Below are positions 26,030 through 34,051 of a stretch of 64,000 bases of DNA, one piece after another. The first letter of the stretch is position 1. Each line of letters opens with the position of its first letter. The notes below the pieces were generated by a model, which was given only the letters and a program-made list of their open reading frames with translations, made no database searches and was not told the DNA's origin. The DNA is from Gordonia pseudamarae. Lineage in GTDB: Bacteria > Actinomycetota > Actinomycetes > Mycobacteriales > Mycobacteriaceae. The stretch spans positions 3,534,001-3,598,000 of the forward strand of contig NZ_CP045809.1 in NCBI RefSeq assembly GCF_025273675.1. Reading direction: 5' to 3'. Both the position numbers and the translations under genes were made by a program.

Positions 26030-26680
26030 TCAGCGCCTGCGGGCCCGCACCCCGATGACATCGCGGCAGAGCCGCCGCAGCTCTGCCTCGACACCCGAAC
26101 GCAGCGTGTCCGCCGACGCCGGGCAATCCCGACAGGTACCGGACAGGTCGACGGTGACCACACCGTCGTGTACCCCGACCAGTTCGATCCGGCCGCCGTG
26201 TGAGCGGACGTAGTCCCCGACCCGGGTGCCGATCACCTCGTGCACGATCCGGGCGATCGCCTCGTCGGACATCTGACCGCTCGATGCCGCGGTATCCGGC
26301 CGCCAGTCGCCGGGCGTGCGCAAGGCGTCGGTGAGCGCGGTACGCACCGCCGACCCGATCCGGCGCCACGCCGCCTCGTCGGCGGTCAGTACCACCGAAC
26401 GCGGTCCGACGGTGATCTCGCGAATAGTCCCGTCGTGCTGCATTCGGCCGAGTTCACCCGGTGCCCGCACCGGTCCGCGCACGTCGAGGATGCCGGGTCC
26501 GATGATCCACCGGATCTGGCCCGGCAGGTCGCCGGGTTCGGGGTGCATCGGGACGGCCGCGGCGCGCTCACCGACGCGCACCGTCGGCAGGTCCAGTGCG
26601 ACGGTCTCGCGTGGGTGTCCGTGCCTGGCGGCGGCCCGCGCTCTGTTCGGCACGACTCTGTTCAGCACGGGTGCGGTCAC
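26030..26680 (-). CDS. NifU C-terminal domain protein (Fe-S scaffold-like)
   Basis: From GTG 26680, overlapping the feoB stop (GTGA), 216 residues. The last 75 residues match the NifU C-terminal domain, including VHEVIGTRVGDYVRSHGGRI, ELVGVHDGVVTVDLSGTC and the CxxC site in GTCRDCPAS. The first 140 residues look like a NifU_N/Scaffold-type domain with sequence IRWIIGPGILDVRGP. It probably carries or transfers Fe-S clusters, using iron imported by FeoB. The three-gene coupling feoA-feoB-nifU is seen in other actinobacteria. Confidence 0.85.
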   Translation of the reverse strand: MTAPVLNRVVPNRARAAARHGHPRETVALDLPTVRVGERAAAVPMHPEPGDLPGQIRWIIGPGILDVRGPVRAPGELGRMQHDGTIREITVGPRSVVLTADEAAWRRIGSAVRTALTDALRTPGDWRPDTAASSGQMSDEAIARIVHEVIGTRVGDYVRSHGGRIELVGVHDGVVTVDLSGTCRDCPASADTLRSGVEAELRRLCRDVIGVRARRR

Positions 26681-28671
26681 CACACCCAGACGGCGATGGT
26701 GTGCGCGATGTACGCCATCACCCAGGCCAGCAACGAGTACGCGGCGAAGATGATGATCGGCCAGCGCCAGGTGGCGGTCTCGCGGCGCAGTACCGCCAGC
26801 GTCGAGGTGCATTGGAGTGCGTAAACGAAGAAGACGAGCAGCGCCACGATGGTCGGCGGGGTGAACACCTTGTCGCCCTTGTTGGATCCGTCGTCGTAGC
26901 GGGCCTCTTCGAGCCGGGCCGCCGGGTCCTCCGGGTCCTCGGCCGCCGACATCTGGCCCAGGGTGGCGACGAAGGTTTCCCGCGCCGCCAGCGACGACAG
27001 CACGGCCACGTTGGTCTTCCAGTCGAAACCGAGCGGATCGAAGATCGGCTCCACACTGTGCCCGAGTCGCGCGGCGATACTGTGGTTCATCGTGTAGGTG
27101 GACACCGCCGCCGAGTCGGTGGGGTCGATACCTGCCGACTCGAGAGCGGCGTCCGAACGTATCGGCAGGTTCAGCAACGCCCACAGCACCACGGTCGCGA
27201 ACAGGATGATGGTGCCGGCCTTGCGGATGAAACCTTTGACCGGGGACCAGATCTCGACCAGCATCAGCTTCCACGACGGCACCCGGTACGGCGGCATCTC
27301 CATCGTGAACGGCATCACCGGCCCGCGGCGCCGGGAAAACACCGAGATGATCTTGGCGACGGTCATGGTCGAAATCGCCCCGAGCAGGTACAGCCCGAAC
27401 AGCACGGTGCCCTGCGCGTTGAAGATCCACACCTTGGACTCGGACGCGACGAGCATCCCGATGAGCAGCGTGTACACCGGCATCCGGGCCGCACAGGTCA
27501 TCAGCGGCAACGACATCATGGTGGCGAATCGCTGGCGCGCCGACGGCATGGTGCGGGTGGCCATGATGCCGGGGATAGCGCAGGCCACCGACGAGAGCAT
27601 CGCCACGAACGCCCGGCCCTCGAGCCCGACCGTGCCCATCACCCGGTCCATCAGGAAGGCCGCGCGCGAAAGGTATCCGAGTTGTTCCAGGAAGGTGATG
27701 AGGACGAACAGCAGCGCGATCTGCGGCACGAACACCAGCACACCGCCCACGCCGCCGATGAGGGCGTCGGCGATGAAGCCGGTCAACCAGTTGTCACCAC
27801 CCACCTCGTACACCCAGTCGCCGAGGTGCCCGAAGCCCGTCTCGACATAGTCCTGCAGCGGTGCGGCCACCGCGAAGATCGTCTGGAAGAAGCCGAACAT
27901 CACCGCGAAGAAGATCAGTGTGCCGATCACCGGGTGCAGCAGCACCTTGTCGATGCGCTCGGTAATCGGATCGGGATCGGGTGAACGGTAGTCGGCCTCG
28001 GCCAGCACCGACTCGCTCCACGCGGCCCACTCTTCGGTGCCCGACGTCGGGGGGTCGATCACCGGATGCGACCAGTGGTCGATGTCGCCGAGCAGATCCC
28101 GGACCCGCGCACCGGAACCCTTACGCCGCCCGTCGATGGCGGCGACCGGAATACCCAGGGCCGCACCGAGTTTGTCGGTGTCGATGGAGCCGCCGCGGCG
28201 GGCCAGCTCGTCGAGCATCGTCAGGCACAACACCGTCGGCAGATCCAGCGACATCACGTCGGCGATCAGCCCGAATGATCGACGCAGGGTACCCGCGTCG
28301 GCCACCACCACGATCGCGTCGGGTTTCTCCACGCCCTCGATCTCCCCGGCGAGCACGTCGGCGACCACTTGTTCGTCGATGCTGACGGGGGTCAGGTCGT
28401 AGGTGCCCGGCAGATCCTCCAGCGTGATCTGCTTGTCACCGACCTTGACGATGCCGACCGTTCTGCTGACGGTGACGCCCGGGTAGTTGCCGGTTTTGGC
28501 CTTCAGGCCGGTGACGGCGTTGAACACCGTCGACTTCCCGGTGTTGGGCGCACCGACGAGTGCGACCTTCGCCGACGAGGCCGCCAGCGTCCGGTTCTCC
28601 GTCCTGGGACCGGAATCGCAATGTGGACAGGCGGCTTCGGTGCTCGACCCGTGATCGCAGTGCTCAGTCAT
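26677..28671 (-). CDS. feoB: Ferrous iron transporter FeoB
   Basis: A 664-residue FeoB from ATG 28671 (ATG 28680 also possible). The cytoplasmic N-terminus carries a Cys/His-rich segment (HCDHG...ACPHC) that could bind metal, then the G-domain: G1 GAPNTGKST (40-48), G2 region GVTVSRT, G3 DLPGTYDL; the canonical NxxD G4 appears replaced by TMLDE. Membrane helices follow with two Gate-type repeats (SSVACAIPGIMATRTM and SLAARETFVATLGQM). Transport of Fe2+ across the inner membrane is the established role. It overlaps feoA upstream and the NifU-like gene downstream. Confidence 0.95.
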   Translation of the reverse strand: MTEHCDHGSSTEAACPHCDSGPRTENRTLAASSAKVALVGAPNTGKSTVFNAVTGLKAKTGNYPGVTVSRTVGIVKVGDKQITLEDLPGTYDLTPVSIDEQVVADVLAGEIEGVEKPDAIVVVADAGTLRRSFGLIADVMSLDLPTVLCLTMLDELARRGGSIDTDKLGAALGIPVAAIDGRRKGSGARVRDLLGDIDHWSHPVIDPPTSGTEEWAAWSESVLAEADYRSPDPDPITERIDKVLLHPVIGTLIFFAVMFGFFQTIFAVAAPLQDYVETGFGHLGDWVYEVGGDNWLTGFIADALIGGVGGVLVFVPQIALLFVLITFLEQLGYLSRAAFLMDRVMGTVGLEGRAFVAMLSSVACAIPGIMATRTMPSARQRFATMMSLPLMTCAARMPVYTLLIGMLVASESKVWIFNAQGTVLFGLYLLGAISTMTVAKIISVFSRRRGPVMPFTMEMPPYRVPSWKLMLVEIWSPVKGFIRKAGTIILFATVVLWALLNLPIRSDAALESAGIDPTDSAAVSTYTMNHSIAARLGHSVEPIFDPLGFDWKTNVAVLSSLAARETFVATLGQMSAAEDPEDPAARLEEARYDDGSNKGDKVFTPPTIVALLVFFVYALQCTSTLAVLRRETATWRWPIIIFAAYSLLAWVMAYIAHTIAVWVW

Positions 28672-28978
28672 GGCCGCCACCGGCCTCGCCGGATATCTCG
28701 ACGTCGATCAGCGAGGTCTGCACGCCGCGCAGGCAGATCGAGGTGTCCCGGAAGCGGTACTGTCGTGGATCACGCAGTGGGGCCGCGCGCAGGACCGTGA
28801 CCTCCGTGCCTCGCACCAGCCCCATCGCGGCGAGGCGGTGCGCCACATGGCCTTCCGCGTTGCCGGATATACCGACCACGGTTGCGGTATGGCCGGGACG
28901 GACACGATCGAGTGTGCTGTACTGGACGGTCGCCGATACTCCGTCGTGGCCGGGTCCGGGCTGGGCTGATTCAGACAT
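28664..28978 (-). CDS. feoA: FeoA-domain protein
   Basis: A 104-residue SH3-like FeoA. Motifs are LDRVRPGHTATVVGISGN, HRLAAMGLVRGTEVTVLRA and the closing DTSICLRGVQTSLIDVEIS. FeoA supports FeoB-dependent ferrous iron uptake. It is first in the operon; its stop overlaps the feoB start. The promoter region upstream has an iron-box-like sequence at 29001-29019. Confidence 0.92.
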   Translation of the reverse strand: MSESAQPGPGHDGVSATVQYSTLDRVRPGHTATVVGISGNAEGHVAHRLAAMGLVRGTEVTVLRAAPLRDPRQYRFRDTSICLRGVQTSLIDVEISGEAGGGHD

Positions 28979-29000
28979 TTCTCACCTCGAGTACGAAACG

Positions 29001-29019
29001 TACGCTTAGGCAAACCGCA
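29001..29019. promoter_or_regulatory. DtxR/IdeR-like iron box upstream of feoA
   Basis: The core TTAGGCAAACC (29006-29016) differs by one base from TTAGGCTAACC, the centre of the DtxR/IdeR consensus; 13 of 19 positions match overall. It lies 23-41 bp upstream of the feoA ATG, a suitable place for iron-dependent repression. Confidence 0.6.
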
Positions 29020-29104
29020 CTTCACGGGGCCAAAGTCCCATTACATCAACCCAAATGACCCTGATCCGCGACGTGGATCACCGGGCCCGGCCACGGGGTG
29101 CTCG

Positions 29105-30136
29105 TCAGAGCGCGAGTCCGGTGCCGTGAACGCCGTGTTCGTCGATCAGCGCCAGCTCGTCGTCGGCGAACTCCGGGAAGTCGACGGCGGCCACGTTGTG
29201 ATCGAGCTGCCAGGTGGAGCTGGCCCCGATCAGCGCGGAGGTGACCTGTGGACGGCGCAGCACCCACTGCAGCGCCAGCTGCGCGAGGGACTGCCCACGG
29301 GATTCGGCCAGCTTGTTCAGCTCCCGCGCCCGCCGGCGGTAGGTGTCGTCGATGACGTCGGGGTTCAGGAACGTCGAGTTGACCGCACGCGCTCCCTCGG
29401 GGATCTCCTCCAGGTACTTGTCGGTCAGCAGGCCCTGCGCCAACGGCGAGTACACGATCACACCGAATCCGTCGCGCTCGGCGGCGTCCAGGAGACCGTT
29501 CTGTTCGATGCGCCGATCGAAGATCGAGTATCGGGGCTGATGGATGAGCAGCGGCACCCCCTCCGCGGCCAGTGCCTCGGCGATCGCGTGCGCGCGGTCG
29601 GGCAGGTAGTTGGAGATGCCGACGTAGAGCGCCTTGCCCGAGCGCACCGCCGACACCAGACCCGACACCGTCTCCTCCAGCGGCGTCGACTCATCGGGGC
29701 TGTGGTGGTAGAAGATGTCGACGTAGTCGGTGCCCAGGTCACGCAGGCTGTGATCGAGCGAGGCCAGCAGCGACTTGCGCGATCCGCCCTTCAGATAGGG
29801 ACTCGGCCCGATCGGATTGCCGGCCTTGGTGGACAGAATCAGTTCGTCGCGGTACGGCGCGAGATCCTTGGCCAGGACCCGGCCGAAGTTGTGCTGGGCG
29901 GCGCGGTGCGGCGGGCCGTACCGGTCGGCGTTGTCGAAGTGGGTGATGCCCAGGTCGAAGGCGTGCAGAATGATCTCGCGTTGCGTCTGATAGGCGTAGT
30001 CGGCGCCGAACTTCTGCCACAGGCCGAAAGAGAAGGTGGGCAAGTCCAGTCCCGAGCGGCCGGTCCGGCGGAATGTCGCGTTGTCGTAGCGGGCGGGATC
30101 GGCGGTATAGGTGAGTTCGGTGGGTCCGTAGGACAC
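29105..30136 (-). CDS. Aldo/keto reductase (YghZ-like)
   Basis: From GTG 30136, which has AAGGAA 4 nt upstream (343 residues). The AKR barrel shows FSFGLWQKFG, HFDNADRYGPPH with the catalytic Asp/Tyr pair, LILSTKAGN with Lys, YVDIFYHHSPD with His, and the NADPH-binding end VTSALIGASSTWQLDHNV. The sequence resembles L-glyceraldehyde-3-phosphate reductase (YghZ/GprA), which reduces aldehydes including methylglyoxal. It is cytoplasmic and monocistronic, divergent from the flavin monooxygenase gene 30325. Confidence 0.9.
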   Translation of the reverse strand: MSYGPTELTYTADPARYDNATFRRTGRSGLDLPTFSFGLWQKFGADYAYQTQREIILHAFDLGITHFDNADRYGPPHRAAQHNFGRVLAKDLAPYRDELILSTKAGNPIGPSPYLKGGSRKSLLASLDHSLRDLGTDYVDIFYHHSPDESTPLEETVSGLVSAVRSGKALYVGISNYLPDRAHAIAEALAAEGVPLLIHQPRYSIFDRRIEQNGLLDAAERDGFGVIVYSPLAQGLLTDKYLEEIPEGARAVNSTFLNPDVIDDTYRRRARELNKLAESRGQSLAQLALQWVLRRPQVTSALIGASSTWQLDHNVAAVDFPEFADDELALIDEHGVHGTGLAL

Positions 30137-30324
30137 GGGTTTCCTTCCGGTTGCGGCTCGTGTGCTGCACACGTGGCAGTTCTGCCGCGAACCTAGGCGC
30201 TGCCCGGACCGCCGGTCACCCGTTGTGCCCGCGGTGATCGCAAGTCGTCGCGCTACGCCTGTGCGGCACTAGCTTTCGTGAGGTTCGTAGGCCGCATATC
30301 CCCGACCACGCAAGTGAGAACGTC

Positions 30325-31398
30325 ATGAGCACCGCCGAGTCCGAATACCTCTGGTACATCCCCAATCAGAACGAGCCCGGCCATCGCGGCGACACCGCCG
30401 TCGACGGCCACAACAGCCTGGAGACGCTGACCGGGCACGCATTGGCGCTCGAGCGCAACGGCTGGACCGGTGCGCTCATCGGCACCTCGTGGGGGCGCCC
30501 GGACACCGTCACCGTGGCAACGGCGCTCACCGCGCGCACCACCACCTTCGAGCCACTCATCGCGGTGCGGCCCGGATACTGGCGGCCGGCCAATTTCGCC
30601 TCGTCGATCGCCACCCTCGATCATCTGACCGGCGGACGCGTGCGTATCAACATCGTCTCCGGCAAGGACGATCTCGGCGCGTACGGCGATGCGGAGGCGC
30701 AGCAGGCGGACCGCTATGACCGCACCCGCGAGTTCATCCAGATCATCCGCAGACTGTGGACCGAGGAGAACGTGACGTTCCGGGGTGAACACTTCTCCGT
30801 CGAGAATTCCACGGTGGTACCGCGTATCGCCGCCCGCGAGGGACGCCCGCATCCCAAGATCTATTTCGGCGGCGCCTCGGCGGCGGCCGAGCGGGTGGCC
30901 GCCGCCGAGGCCGACGTCCAATTGTTCTGGGGTGAACCGCTCGACGGTGTCGCCGAGCGTATCGACCGACTCAAGAAGCTTTCGGAGACCGTCGACCGGC
31001 AGCACGCTCCTCTCGAATTCGGTTTGCGTATCACCACATTCATCCGTGATACCACCGACCAGGCATGGTCGGAGGCGCAGGCCCGGGTGGCGCAGATGGC
31101 CGAATCCGAGCCCACCGCCACCGATTTCGTCCGGCGCCGCGAGGCCGTCGGCCAGCGCCGCCTCTTCGATCTTGCCGCGCGCGGTGAGGTCCTCGACGAC
31201 AATCTGTACACCACCCCCGGCACGTTCGGCGGCGGCGGGGCGGGCACCACCTGGCTGGTCGGCTCGGCCGAGGACGTGGCCAAATCGCTTCGCAAATATG
31301 CCGATCTGGGCATCACCCAGTTCGTGTTGTCCGATACCCCGTACCTGCGTGAGATCGAACGTCAGGGCAGCCGGCTCCTGCCGTTGCTGCGGGGGTAG
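30325..31398 (+). CDS. LLM-class flavin-dependent monooxygenase, alkanesulfonate-type
   Basis: A 357-residue bacterial-luciferase-like protein. Motifs are YLWYIPNQNEPGH, GALIGTSWGRPD, LIAVRPGYWRPANFA, LDHLTGGRVRINIVSGKDD, GEHFSVENSTVVPR and HPKIYFGGASAAAERVAA, which is the pattern of SsuD/NtaA-type FMNH2-dependent monooxygenases. These cleave C-S bonds of sulfonates or oxidise related substrates. No flavin reductase or sulfonate transporter is adjacent. It converges on the phosphosulfolactate-synthase-like gene, with a hairpin between. Confidence 0.87.
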   Translation: MSTAESEYLWYIPNQNEPGHRGDTAVDGHNSLETLTGHALALERNGWTGALIGTSWGRPDTVTVATALTARTTTFEPLIAVRPGYWRPANFASSIATLDHLTGGRVRINIVSGKDDLGAYGDAEAQQADRYDRTREFIQIIRRLWTEENVTFRGEHFSVENSTVVPRIAAREGRPHPKIYFGGASAAAERVAAAEADVQLFWGEPLDGVAERIDRLKKLSETVDRQHAPLEFGLRITTFIRDTTDQAWSEAQARVAQMAESEPTATDFVRRREAVGQRRLFDLAARGEVLDDNLYTTPGTFGGGGAGTTWLVGSAEDVAKSLRKYADLGITQFVLSDTPYLREIERQGSRLLPLLRG

Positions 31399-31467
31399 CC
31401 GCCGCGGGCCGGTGACGACGCCGGAAGAAGGTCGCTGCCCCGAAGAAGATCGCGTCCCGGAAAAGAC

Positions 31468-31506
31468 CGATGCCCAGGTACGCTCGACGGCAGCACCTGG
31501 GCATCG
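31468..31506. terminator. Bidirectional hairpin between convergent genes
   Basis: Perfect 12-bp arms CGATGCCCAGGT and ACCTGGGCATCG with a 15-nt loop, located between the convergent monooxygenase and phosphosulfolactate-synthase-like genes. Confidence 0.75.
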
Positions 31507-31523
31507 CGGCAATGGGGACGCGG

Positions 31524-32225
31524 CTATGGCGCCGGGTTGATCACCCGCCCCCAGGTGGATTTGTTGCCCCAGATGTTCTGGCGCAGGCCTTCGAGCTGGA
31601 GGATCTGACTGTGGTCGACGAACAGGTTGACCTCGTTGCCGTAGTTCTTGACATACCACTCGAAGACGGGTCCGTCGGCGGCCTCGAACATCACGTTCTC
31701 CAGGCCGACGCCGTTGATGATGGATGCGGCCACCCCGGTGTTCCACACGCCGACGTTCTCGGTGATGCCTTCGGATTCGATCATGATGATGTCGGCACCC
31801 GCATCGAGACATTTCTGAGCACGTGAGATGAGGTCGCCCACATCCTTTTTGGTCTCCGCGGCCAGCTCGGCCTCGCCCGAGTCGCCACCGGACCCGATCT
31901 GGATTCCCAGTTCCGGTTTGGCCTTGAGACCCGCCTTGACCACCTTCTCCACCAGCCGGATCAGTCCCGACGTGTTGAGCATGATGAAGCCGGTGGAGAT
32001 CTCGATGACATCGAACCCGACGTTCTTGGCCTCCTTGAGGTACTGGTCGACGGCATCGTCACCGTAGCGCAGGACGGTTTCGATCCAGCCGCCCGAGGAC
32101 ACGTACGCACCATGGTCATGGGCGATGTCGCTGCACGCCTTCACCTGTTCGGAGGGGACGAGCGAGAACGATCCGCCCGCCCATTTGATGCCGTCGGCCA
32201 GGACCACCGTCAGGTCGGCGGGCAT
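31524..32225 (-). CDS. Phosphosulfolactate-synthase-like (ComA family) protein, N-terminally truncated
   Basis: The minus frame matches the ComA TIM-barrel family: IKWAGGSFSLVP, AYVSSGGWIETVL, VGFDVIEISTGFIML, AKPELGIQIGSGG, AGADIIMIESEGITENV, NVMFEAADGPVFEWYVKNYG and VNLFVDHSQILQLEGL. ComA joins sulfite to phosphoenolpyruvate. Here ATG 32225 gives 233 residues. The first strand/helix of the barrel, about 40 residues before IKWAGG, is missing and replaced by sequence continuous with a truncated MmgE/PrpD start (32210-32335) in another frame. The gene may be non-functional, or translated by coupling from the upstream fragment, whose stop overlaps its start. An iron box lies upstream. Confidence 0.72.
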   Translation of the reverse strand: MPADLTVVLADGIKWAGGSFSLVPSEQVKACSDIAHDHGAYVSSGGWIETVLRYGDDAVDQYLKEAKNVGFDVIEISTGFIMLNTSGLIRLVEKVVKAGLKAKPELGIQIGSGGDSGEAELAAETKKDVGDLISRAQKCLDAGADIIMIESEGITENVGVWNTGVAASIINGVGLENVMFEAADGPVFEWYVKNYGNEVNLFVDHSQILQLEGLRQNIWGNKSTWGRVINPAP

Positions 32226-32335
32226 CTCCGCCGGGAACCGCGCGGAGAATCCGTCGTCTGCTGCAAAGCCTTGTCGCTGAGCTGGTCGTAATCCGCCGAG
32301 GCCACGAAACGCGCGAGTGCTTGAACGTCTGTCAT
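32210..32335 (-). pseudogene. Truncated start of an MmgE/PrpD-like gene
   Basis: ATG 32335 with a good GGAGGT site opens 41 codons beginning MTDVQALARFVASADYDQLS then DKALQQ, which resembles the first helix of MmgE/PrpD (2-methylcitrate dehydratase family) proteins. After about residue 26 the frame becomes unrelated Arg-rich sequence and stops at 32210, inside the next gene's start. I interpret this as a deletion that removed most of this gene and the first part of the phosphosulfolactate-synthase-like gene. Family assignment rests on a short segment. Confidence 0.5.
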
Positions 32336-32360
32336 GACTACCTCCATATCGTGGTGATAT

Positions 32361-32379
32361 CCAGGTTAGCCTTACCTTA
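32361..32379. promoter_or_regulatory. DtxR/IdeR-type iron box
   Basis: CCAGGTTAGCCTTACCTTA matches 15 of 19 positions of TTAGGTTAGSCTAACCTAA, including the whole GGTTAGCCT centre. It lies about 26 bp upstream of ATG 32335, so the truncated MmgE/PrpD/phosphosulfolactate-synthase unit should be iron-repressed. Confidence 0.78.
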
Positions 32380-32585
32380 TTATTCGTCAAGTGTTGCGCA
32401 CTCTCGGCCGCAGTGGTAGCTCCCGCGCGGAATACAAGGTGCTCACATTCCGGTCCCCACCCGGAATCGGACGCCGACACACCGCGGCCAAGTCGAATAT
32501 TCGAACGCGGCCGTCAACGGTAAGGGCAACGGTTGTAGTTTCGAAGTAGCCACCCGTTGCCGCCCGAACCGATCGGAGACCGTCG

Positions 32586-33356
32586 ATGCCCGACGAACCG
32601 CCCTTTCCCCCACCGACGCCGCGTGTCGCACTGATCACCGGCGCCGGCCGCGGTCTCGGTGCCACCACCGCGCTGCGGCTGGCCGCCGACGGCATCGCGA
32701 TCGCGGTCAACGACCTGGTACCCGCACGCGCCGAGGAATCGGCCGCCGCCGTCGTCGCAGCGGGCGGGCGCGCCGTCTCGGTTCCCGGAGACATCACCGA
32801 CCCGGCCACCGTCACCCGCATCGTCGACGACGTACGGGACACGCTCGGCCCGATCGCGATCCTCGTCAACAACGCGGGCATCCCCGCCGGCGGCGTCGCC
32901 CTCGCCCCGTTCGCCGAGACCTCCCCCGACGACTGGGACGCGATGATCCGGCTGAACATCTACGGCGTCCTGCAATGCACCCACGCGGTGATCGGCCAGA
33001 TGACCGAACTCCGCTGGGGTCGCATCATCACCATCACCTCCGATTCGGCACGCACCGGTGAGGCGCGGATGGCGGTGTACGCGGCATCGAAGGCGGCGGG
33101 CGCATCGCTGATGCGATCGTTGTCCAAGGAACTCGGCCGCGCCGGAATCACCTGCAACACATTGTCACTGGGGACCATCGTGTCCGCCGAGGTGGCGGGT
33201 ACCGACCGGATGCTGGCCCACGCCAAGCGATATCCGCTGCGCAGGCTCGGCACCTACGACAACGTGGCCTCGGCCGTATCGTGGCTGGTGTCCGAGGACG
33301 GCGGCTGGACCACCGGCCAGACCATCCCGATCAACGGCGGATACACCACGAGCTGA
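32586..33356 (+). CDS. Short-chain dehydrogenase/reductase
   Basis: A 256-residue classical SDR: TGAGRGLG (about 19-26), NNAG, catalytic Ser in ITSDSART, YAASKAA with Tyr/Lys, and a C-terminal WTTGQTIPINGGY as in FabG-like enzymes. NDLVPARAEE after the second strand suggests NAD(H). It is followed 15 bp later by a broken alpha/beta hydrolase gene, so it was once part of a longer operon. The substrate is unknown. Confidence 0.9.
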   Translation: MPDEPPFPPPTPRVALITGAGRGLGATTALRLAADGIAIAVNDLVPARAEESAAAVVAAGGRAVSVPGDITDPATVTRIVDDVRDTLGPIAILVNNAGIPAGGVALAPFAETSPDDWDAMIRLNIYGVLQCTHAVIGQMTELRWGRIITITSDSARTGEARMAVYAASKAAGASLMRSLSKELGRAGITCNTLSLGTIVSAEVAGTDRMLAHAKRYPLRRLGTYDNVASAVSWLVSEDGGWTTGQTIPINGGYTTS

Positions 33357-33371
33357 GAGGAATCCCGACAA

Positions 33372-33919
33372 ATGCCAACACTCCCGACGCGGCACCGGAT
33401 CGACCGCGACGACCTCACCCTGGCGGCCGATGTCTTCGAGAACACCGACACCGACGGCACCGCGATCCTCCTGCACGGCGGTGGCCAGACCCGGCAGTCG
33501 TGGCGCGCCACGGCCCGCACCATCGCCGGCAGCGTCATGACGGCGGTGTCGGTGGATCTGCGCGGCCACGGCGACAGCGGATGGTCGGCGACCGGCGACT
33601 ACTCACTGGACGCTCTCGTCGACGACATCGACGTGCTGGGCCGCACCTTCCCCGATCCGGTGCTGATCGGGGCCTCACTCAGCGGCCTGATGTCGTCGAC
33701 CGTGAGCGCCTGTTCGCCGCGGCGCGCGCACTCACGTTGCCGGTCCTGCTGATCCGGGGCAGAGAATCGGACGTCCTCACCGAGGACGACGCGCGCGAGT
33801 TTCTCGATCTGGTACCGCACGCGGAGTTCGTCGACGTCCGGGGCGCCGGGCACATGGTCGCCGGCGACGTGAACGACGCCTTCACCGACGCCGTCCCGGG
33901 GTTTCTGTCCAAGGTGTGA
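33372..33919 (+). pseudogene. Alpha/beta hydrolase with internal deletion and frameshift
   Basis: The N-terminal half is intact in one frame: ILLHGGGQTRQSWR (oxyanion region), VDLRGHGDSGWS and VLIGASLSGL (nucleophile elbow GASLSG) up to about 33700. Then the frame shifts and the matching C-terminal part continues to 33919: LPVLLIRGRESDVLTEDDAR with the acid residue, and VRGAGHMVAGD with the catalytic His. Between them roughly 90 residues, mainly the cap domain, are missing. The first frame stops at 33752. This is a recent-looking decay, as both ends are still well conserved. Confidence 0.85.
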
Positions 33920-33928
33920 ACCTCACGA

Positions 33929-34008
33929 CCGGGACAGACGCCGTCCGTGAGATACACCGCCTCGGACATCCACCGTCTGTGACATCCGCGCCCTGTGACA
34001 TCCACCGC
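33929..34008. repeat. 16-bp tandem repeat array
   Basis: Five imperfect units of 16 bp with consensus CTGTGACATCCACCGC: starts at 33929, 33945, 33961, 33977 and 33993. The last three are the most alike; the first matches 11 of 16. Degenerate sequence continues to about 34026. The array fills the gap between the broken hydrolase and the carboxylesterase gene and does not encode protein. Confidence 0.7.
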
Positions 34009-34051
34009 CGGGGCATGAGACACCGCCCGAACATGCCGGTAGATTCGTGCC

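Noticed and set aside
26596..27984. 462-codon plus-strand frame opposite feoB
   Set aside because: Shadow of feoB; Arg/His/Gly-rich with no fold.
30253..31812. 519-codon minus-strand frame opposite the flavin monooxygenase
   Set aside because: Antisense to a clear LLM-class gene and running through a terminator hairpin.
33929..34026. CRISPR array
   Set aside because: Units are contiguous 16-mers without spacers, and no cas gene is present.
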